NCBI GenBank assembly: GCA_004292985.1
Contig: RDXT01000819.1
Location: forward strand, 1-14,231
Length of the DNA: 14,231 nucleotides
Direction: 5' to 3'
Source: Bacteroidota bacterium
Lineage (GTDB): Bacteria; Bacteroidota; Bacteroidia; J057
The translations under genes and the position numbers were made by a program. The first letter of the stretch is position 1; the number at the start of each line of letters is the position of its first letter. This document shows, one piece after another, positions 6,808 through 11,283 of the stretch. The notes beneath the pieces are model-generated. The model was not told where the DNA came from. It worked only from the letters and a program-made list of their open reading frames with translations, and did no database searches.

Positions 6808-8073
6808 TCAGTGGGATGAAAAGGGATCTGGCCGAAGGCGTTTGTACAATAAAATAAGGTATGTGCCCTGCATGATCACCTGTGCGGCTGCCAGGCCTGC
6901 GACCACCCCGGGAGCGCCCCAGGCCGATACGATTGTGTGGGCACAAAGTAGGCTGAATGCCGTACTCCAGACATAGGCGGTAAAAATGGGGCCTGTATAT
7001 TCGAGGGTGCGAAGGGCGTAGCGGAGAAAATATCCCGGAAAAACCAGCACATAGAGCAGGCAGTAGAGCATCAGCAGATATGCATAGGGTTGATATTCAG
7101 CGCCATAGCTTATCTGTAAAAGCCAGGGAGCGCCCAGGGCAATTCCCGCCAGAATCAGGCCGACGACCAGTCCGCTCCGCTTTCCGAGGGCAAAGAGGTA
7201 GCTTTTCATTCCTCCGGGACCATCTTTGGCATAGGCCTGCGCTGCCCGCAGCGGAACGATATTTTCCATCGAAAGAAACAGGATGTGGGTCAGGCCCATC
7301 AGGTTCTGCACCGCCCGGAGCGCACCAAGGGTGGCATTGCCCAGCAAGGCGCCCGCTGCCAGCAGGAAATAATTGCCCGCAAAAAACTGAAGCAGAGACT
7401 GCCCCATCAGCCAGCGGGAAAAATGCCAGTGTTTTTTCAGCACTTCCCACATATCGCTTTTTACTTTGGGCCTTTGGGGCCTCGCGACCAGCGAACCCGC
7501 AGCAAAGCTGAGTGCAACTGCCCCCAGCACCGAACCTGCATTCAGCAGGCCCGCATAGCTCAGCAGACCGATTCCCAGCAGCATACCCGGATAGGCAATC
7601 AGGTCGCTGATGAAGGCCATTGCCGCTTTTTGCTCCATAAACAAACGCCTCCGCACGTATTCCTGAAGCAAAAAGGACATCATTGCCGCAGGTAAGGCAG
7701 GAAACAGGAGGGCAGTATCCTTCGAATCGAAGTAAAGGCCAGGGATCGCAAGCACAGCGGCAAGCATTCCGGCTCCAAGTACAAAAAGAAGGTTGAGTTT
7801 TTCGGTAGCGGCAAAGTAAACAGCTCGTTTTTCGGGTGTTTCCTTGCCGCTGAGCGTCATCATCGGGCTGAGGATGGCCGCCTGTTGGAGGCTGCTGCCC
7901 AAAAGCACCCCCATCCACGCCAGCGCGAAAGCGCCGTATGTCTCCAGGCCCGCGAGCCGCACAATCAGGATGCCCTGCAGGAAATTGCAGCCACTCACCA
8001 GCGCCTGGTCGGCGAGGGTGATCCGGGTCAGCAGGTGCATTTTCCCGATCCAGGTATGAAGGCGGTGCATCAT
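6808..8073 (-). CDS. Wzx-type oligosaccharide flippase (MOP superfamily)
   Basis: 421-residue polytopic membrane protein, close to the usual size of Wzx flippases, with about twelve hydrophobic helices spread evenly. The N-terminus, LLTRITLADQALVSGCNFLQG (14-34) followed by LAGLETYGAFALAW (40-53), fits the first helices of MOP-family polysaccharide transporters, where a loop ending in 'G...yG.falaw' is recurrent. Two halves of similar pattern are visible, with a polar loop (about 198-220, PQRPKVKSDMWEVLKKHW) between them. Expected role: moving undecaprenyl-linked repeat units from the cytoplasmic to the periplasmic leaflet. The chosen ATG at 8073 overlaps the upstream stop by 4 bp (ATGA); the second codon is also ATG (8070), so a one-residue shorter start is possible. 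The assignment rests on hydropathy pattern and operon context more than on a catalytic motif. Confidence 0.88.
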   Translation of the reverse strand: MMHRLHTWIGKMHLLTRITLADQALVSGCNFLQGILIVRLAGLETYGAFALAWMGVLLGSSLQQAAILSPMMTLSGKETPEKRAVYFAATEKLNLLFVLGAGMLAAVLAIPGLYFDSKDTALLFPALPAAMMSFLLQEYVRRRLFMEQKAAMAFISDLIAYPGMLLGIGLLSYAGLLNAGSVLGAVALSFAAGSLVARPQRPKVKSDMWEVLKKHWHFSRWLMGQSLLQFFAGNYFLLAAGALLGNATLGALRAVQNLMGLTHILFLSMENIVPLRAAQAYAKDGPGGMKSYLFALGKRSGLVVGLILAGIALGAPWLLQISYGAEYQPYAYLLMLYCLLYVLVFPGYFLRYALRTLEYTGPIFTAYVWSTAFSLLCAHTIVSAWGAPGVVAGLAAAQVIMQGTYLILLYKRLRPDPFSSH

Positions 8074-10295
8074 GCGCTTTCGAGTCGGGTTAAGAGGTTG
8101 CGGGAGGATTTTTCACGGGGTCTGTTCAGCACAATGCCCCCCGAAGTGATGCCGTAGCGGGTAAATCGTTCCTGAAGGGCGATCAGGGTTTTCATCCGGC
8201 TGTGGTCGCTGCGGGCCACCACCACACAGAGATCGGCTTCGCGGAGCAGGGGCATGCTGTCGTCGCCGATGTCGAGCCGGGGCGAGTCGGCAATCACGAA
8301 GTCGTAGCGGTCCAGCAACTCTTTGAGGCGCGCTGCGATGTTTCCCTGCTGGAAAAGGGCCGCCGCCAAACGCCCACAACTGCCCGCAGGCATCACATCA
8401 ATCTGTCCGGCGCGGATGCAGGCTGCGGCAGGGCTGCCTTCCGAAAACTCGCTCAGGCCCGGCGATAGCGCCTGCGGGGGCAACAGGTGCAGTTCCGGAT
8501 GGTGAAAATCTGCATCTGCGATCAGTACCTTGTAGCCCAGGCCCCTGAGCGTATGGGCGAGCTGGCGCGTAACGAAGGTTTTTCCGGACGCACTTTCACC
8601 TGAGCATACGGCAACTAAACCCTTGTGTGTCAGTGAAGTAATCCGGGAGGCGATGTTGATAAAGTCCTGCGGGATCATGTTTCCGGCTGCCGGAGAGCGG
8701 TGCGCGATGCCCAGCAGCGGCAGGTCGAGGTGCTCGGCAATCTGCCCGGTAGAATAAACCGCATTGCGCAGGTAGTGCCGGAAAAACAGGCCCACCGCCC
8801 CGGTCAGAAAGCCCATAAAACCGCTGATGGCGAGAATCACTTTTTTCAGGGAATTGATCGGCTCCTTGGGTTCGGTGGCGGGCTCCAGGATTTTGTGAAA
8901 AGAAATGGTCGCCGCTGCGCCAATGGCCGCTTCCGCGCGTTTGTTCATCAGGAAGTCGTAGGCCCGCTCGTTGAGGGCAAACTGGCGTTTGAGAGACACA
9001 AGCTGCCGCTCGGCTTCGGGCAGCATATTAAGCCGGACATCATTTTCATCTATGGGGGCCTGAAGTTCGCCGATCTGGGCATCCTGTGTTTTGAGGGTGC
9101 GCTCGATGCTTTCGAGCAGATCTTTGCGCAGCACCACCATCTCCTCGTCGAGGGCCTTGACACTGGGGTGAATGTCGGTGTATTTGAGCAGAAACTCCCG
9201 GCGCTGGGTCTGCAACTGCCCCAGGCGGCTCAGGCGGTCGCGGAAGACCGGGTCCTGCACCGAGCCATAGTCGGGCACGGGCTTGCTGTCGCGGATGTCT
9301 TCGCGCAGGTAGCGCTCGACCTGGCTGATCTGCGTGCGCTCCATCTGGAGGGCGATCCGCTGGAGTTCAAGCTGGGCAGATTTTTTGATCTCGGCATCGG
9401 CTATCAGGCTGAGGTCCAGGAGCTTATTGTTGCGCTTGTAGGATTCAAGGGCCAGTTCCGAGCTACGCAGATCGGCAGAAACACGCTCGATTTCCTGGTC
9501 AATAAAGGCCAGGGTTTTGTATGCAGCCTCTTTTTTATTGTTGATGTACTCCGAAATATAGGCTTCTGCCAGCGCATTGGCGAAAAGCTGGGCCTTTTTG
9601 GGCACATCGTGGTTCATGTAAATTTTGAGAATGGGGATCTCTTTATCCAGCATTTTTACCAGCAAATCCTTGCCCGTGTATTGTGTGATCAGCCTTCGCC
9701 GGGAAAATACCTCAAACCCATATTCGTCGGGCGTAAAAGGAGCGGGGTTTTTGCCTTCACTGGCTTCGGCCCGGAGGATCCGCACCCAGAAGCCTGCTCC
9801 GCTGAGGGTATCGCCCAGCTTTCCTTCGATATTTACCGGAGTGTCGTCTTTTTCAGCATGCAGGCTAAGTGTTTCATTTTCAGCATATTGAAAGGTAAAC
9901 ATATGGTCCATCCAATTGCTGTCGGAGAAGGCATATTCGATCCGGAAAGGGGAGCGGTGGTAGGTTTCCGCCATGCCGCTGCGGGCTTTGCGGTAGTAGC
10001 AGACCCGGAAGTCGAGGTTGTCGAGCGCCCTTCCCACGAGGTAGCGGGAGCGGAGCACCTCGATTTCGGTCATGAGGGCACCTGTGCTGGAAAACATTTC
10101 GATGTTTTTTACCACCTCATTTACCTGGCTTTCTTTGTCCTGGATGCGGATGCTGACCGAGGCCTGGTACGTAGCTTTGCTTTTTCTGACAGACAGATAG
10201 CCCAGCGATAGCGCAGCAATGATGCACAGCAGCAGCACCGGCCACCCTTTGAGCAGGGGCCGGACCAGTCCTAATATGTCGTTTGAGTCGTTCAA
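8070..10295 (-). CDS. Wzc-type polysaccharide co-polymerase with BY-kinase ATPase domain
   Basis: 741 residues. Transmembrane segments at about 16-35 and 485-505 flank a long periplasmic part: a Wzz-like domain (about 40-250), a coiled-coil region (about 255-440), and a GNVR-type stretch PEAERQLVSLKRQF (426-439) followed by RAYDFLMNKRAEA. The cytoplasmic domain has Walker A GESASGKT (566-573), Walker A' VLIADADFHHPELH (590-603) and Walker B FVIADSP (666-672), as in bacterial tyrosine kinases. The C-terminus (from about 725, PREKSSRNLLTRLESA) contains no tyrosine, so the usual autophosphorylated Tyr cluster is missing. It should set chain length and couple polymerisation to export. Translation begins at TTG (10295): an in-frame TAG lies two codons upstream and the next in-frame Met is residue 68, inside the periplasmic domain. 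The start overlaps the preceding stop as TTGA. Confidence 0.94.
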   Translation of the reverse strand: MNDSNDILGLVRPLLKGWPVLLLCIIAALSLGYLSVRKSKATYQASVSIRIQDKESQVNEVVKNIEMFSSTGALMTEIEVLRSRYLVGRALDNLDFRVCYYRKARSGMAETYHRSPFRIEYAFSDSNWMDHMFTFQYAENETLSLHAEKDDTPVNIEGKLGDTLSGAGFWVRILRAEASEGKNPAPFTPDEYGFEVFSRRRLITQYTGKDLLVKMLDKEIPILKIYMNHDVPKKAQLFANALAEAYISEYINNKKEAAYKTLAFIDQEIERVSADLRSSELALESYKRNNKLLDLSLIADAEIKKSAQLELQRIALQMERTQISQVERYLREDIRDSKPVPDYGSVQDPVFRDRLSRLGQLQTQRREFLLKYTDIHPSVKALDEEMVVLRKDLLESIERTLKTQDAQIGELQAPIDENDVRLNMLPEAERQLVSLKRQFALNERAYDFLMNKRAEAAIGAAATISFHKILEPATEPKEPINSLKKVILAISGFMGFLTGAVGLFFRHYLRNAVYSTGQIAEHLDLPLLGIAHRSPAAGNMIPQDFINIASRITSLTHKGLVAVCSGESASGKTFVTRQLAHTLRGLGYKVLIADADFHHPELHLLPPQALSPGLSEFSEGSPAAACIRAGQIDVMPAGSCGRLAAALFQQGNIAARLKELLDRYDFVIADSPRLDIGDDSMPLLREADLCVVVARSDHSRMKTLIALQERFTRYGITSGGIVLNRPREKSSRNLLTRLESA

Positions 10296-11047
10296 TTGCT
10301 ATTCTGCCGCAAAATGGTGATCAGAAGGATGGCTGTGCCTGCAAATCCGGCGAAGGGCGCCAAACTGGAGTTGAACTTATCGAATTGCTTCGACCGGCGT
10401 TCGGGGACATAAATGACATCGCGGGGCCTGAGGCTCAGGTCCTGGCTGTAGAGCGTATAGGCATCGGTGAGATCCACGCGGATTTCGCTGTACCTGCCCA
10501 GGCTGTCGGGGCGAAGGATGAGCAGATCGCCTTTGTCGGCGTAGTCCGTAAATCCGCCCGCATCGCCCAGCGTTTCGATCAGGGTCTGCCTTTGCCGCTC
10601 GATGGGGTAATTGCCCGGCGATTTCACTTCGCCCAGTACCGTTACCGTATGGTTGAGCACCCGCAGGCGCACAATGGGATTTTTGACATATTGGGTATAA
10701 AGCTGTCCCAGGTACAGGTCGGACTCGCGGCAGGTCAGGCCCGCAATTTTGACCCGGCCGATCAGGGGAAGCGTGATTTCACCCCGCAGGTCTATCGTCA
10801 GAAAATGCCCCGATTCGAGGTTGGCATCATACACACTAAAGCTCGAACCTACCCCCAGCTCGTCATGTCCCCACACACTCACGGTAATCTTGTCGTCGGG
10901 CTTCAAAACGTGCTCGTAGGCCTCCGCGAGGGGTGCCTGGAGCTTCGAAGGGTCAAATCCTTCCCGGTGCTGGAACATCCACTGGGGTGTGCAGCCGCCC
11001 AGCCACATACCTGCAATGAGAAGTCCGGCCAGCAGTTTCACTTTCAC
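10292..11047 (-). CDS. Wza/OPX-type polysaccharide export lipoprotein
   Basis: First gene of the operon; 251 residues. A lipoprotein signal peptide (1-18) ends in the lipobox LGGC with acylated Cys19. The polysaccharide-export domain follows: VLKPDDKITVSVWGHDEL (47-64), then GEITLPLIGRVKIAGLT (89-105) and YTQYVKNPIVRLRVL (117-131). One SLBB domain starts at HTVTVLGEVKSPGNYPI (133-149) and runs to about 182. A hydrophobic stretch FAGFAGTAILLITIL (232-246) near the C-terminus could be a membrane anchor. It is clearly shorter than E. coli Wza, with a single visible SLBB domain, as in many compact Bacteroidota export proteins. Expected to form the outer-membrane/periplasmic exit channel with the Wzc-type partner. 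The start is GTG (11047); no in-frame ATG lies upstream before a stop, and a second GTG two codons on (11041) is an alternative that would keep the signal peptide. Confidence 0.93.
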   Translation of the reverse strand: MKVKLLAGLLIAGMWLGGCTPQWMFQHREGFDPSKLQAPLAEAYEHVLKPDDKITVSVWGHDELGVGSSFSVYDANLESGHFLTIDLRGEITLPLIGRVKIAGLTCRESDLYLGQLYTQYVKNPIVRLRVLNHTVTVLGEVKSPGNYPIERQRQTLIETLGDAGGFTDYADKGDLLILRPDSLGRYSEIRVDLTDAYTLYSQDLSLRPRDVIYVPERRSKQFDKFNSSLAPFAGFAGTAILLITILRQNSN

Positions 11048-11094
11048 GGGAATACATTTTGAGTTAATGAAAAATCTTTCGTAAAAATCATTTT

Positions 11095-11108
11095 AATTAT
11101 GAATAATT
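11095..11108. repeat. Short perfect inverted repeat
   Basis: AATTAT and ATAATT (6-bp arms, 2-bp spacer GA) lie about 50 bp upstream of the operon's GTG start, in the AT-rich part of the divergent region. Position and symmetry would suit an operator for a dimeric regulator, but short AT-rich palindromes arise easily by chance. There is no run of T beyond it and the arms are too short and AT-only for a terminator. Confidence 0.25.
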
Positions 11109-11215
11109 CCATGCGCATTTCGGCCCGCTTCTTTCACAGGCCGACGTCCTTTTATCCTTTAACCCCCTATTTGTTCCTCTGGTCGAAAAAAGCCCCTGCC
11201 AGGAAGTATATAAGG

Positions 11216-11223
11216 TATCTTTG
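11216..11223 (+). promoter_or_regulatory. Candidate Bacteroidota -7 promoter element
   Basis: TATCTTTG matches exactly the TAnnTTTG element used by the Bacteroidota primary sigma factor. It would start a transcript near 11230, about 55 nt upstream of the ATG at 11284. No TTG is found at the usual distance upstream for a -33 element, so it is either a weak or regulated promoter or a chance match in AT-rich DNA. A near match, AATATTTG, lies at 11226-11233. Confidence 0.45.
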
Positions 11224-11283
11224 TAAATATTTGTTATTGGATAGTTCGTGTTTTCGTATTGTAAGTCTTCTTACCCGATTTTT

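Larger units (their letters stand above)
1..11047 (-). other. Nine-gene polysaccharide biosynthesis and export operon
   Basis: All nine minus-strand genes are almost certainly co-transcribed. Junctions in transcription order are: TTGA overlap (10292-10295), ATGA overlap (8070-8073), 1-bp gap (6807), ATGA overlap (5676-5679), ATGA overlap (4414-4417), ATGA overlap (3218-3221), 7-bp overlap (1932-1938) and 10-bp gap (1206-1215). No internal space could hold a promoter or terminator outside coding sequence. The order runs from export and length-control genes to flippase, polymerase, modifying enzymes and glycosyltransferases. The operon continues past position 1, so its 3' end and any terminator are not visible. 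Confidence 0.9.
11048..11283. other. Divergent intergenic region
   Basis: 236 bp between the operon's first codon and the start of the plus-strand surface-protein gene. Both transcripts must begin here or within the flanking genes. It is AT-rich at about 11050-11110 and 11205-11250, unlike the flanking genes. On the plus strand it holds one exact TAnnTTTG motif. On the minus strand I find no exact TAnnTTTG (no CAAA occurs on the plus strand of this region), so the operon promoter is not identified. No tRNA, riboswitch or convincing terminator is seen. Confidence 0.75.

Noticed and set aside
7097..7918. 273-codon minus-strand open frame within the flippase gene
   Set aside because: A different frame of the same strand inside a well-supported membrane protein; its Cys/Arg/Gly-rich translation has no pattern of its own.
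8700..10211. 503-codon plus-strand open frame opposite the Wzc-type gene
   Set aside because: Antisense to a gene with clear Walker motifs and transmembrane segments; its own translation has no recognisable motifs, so it is a composition artefact.
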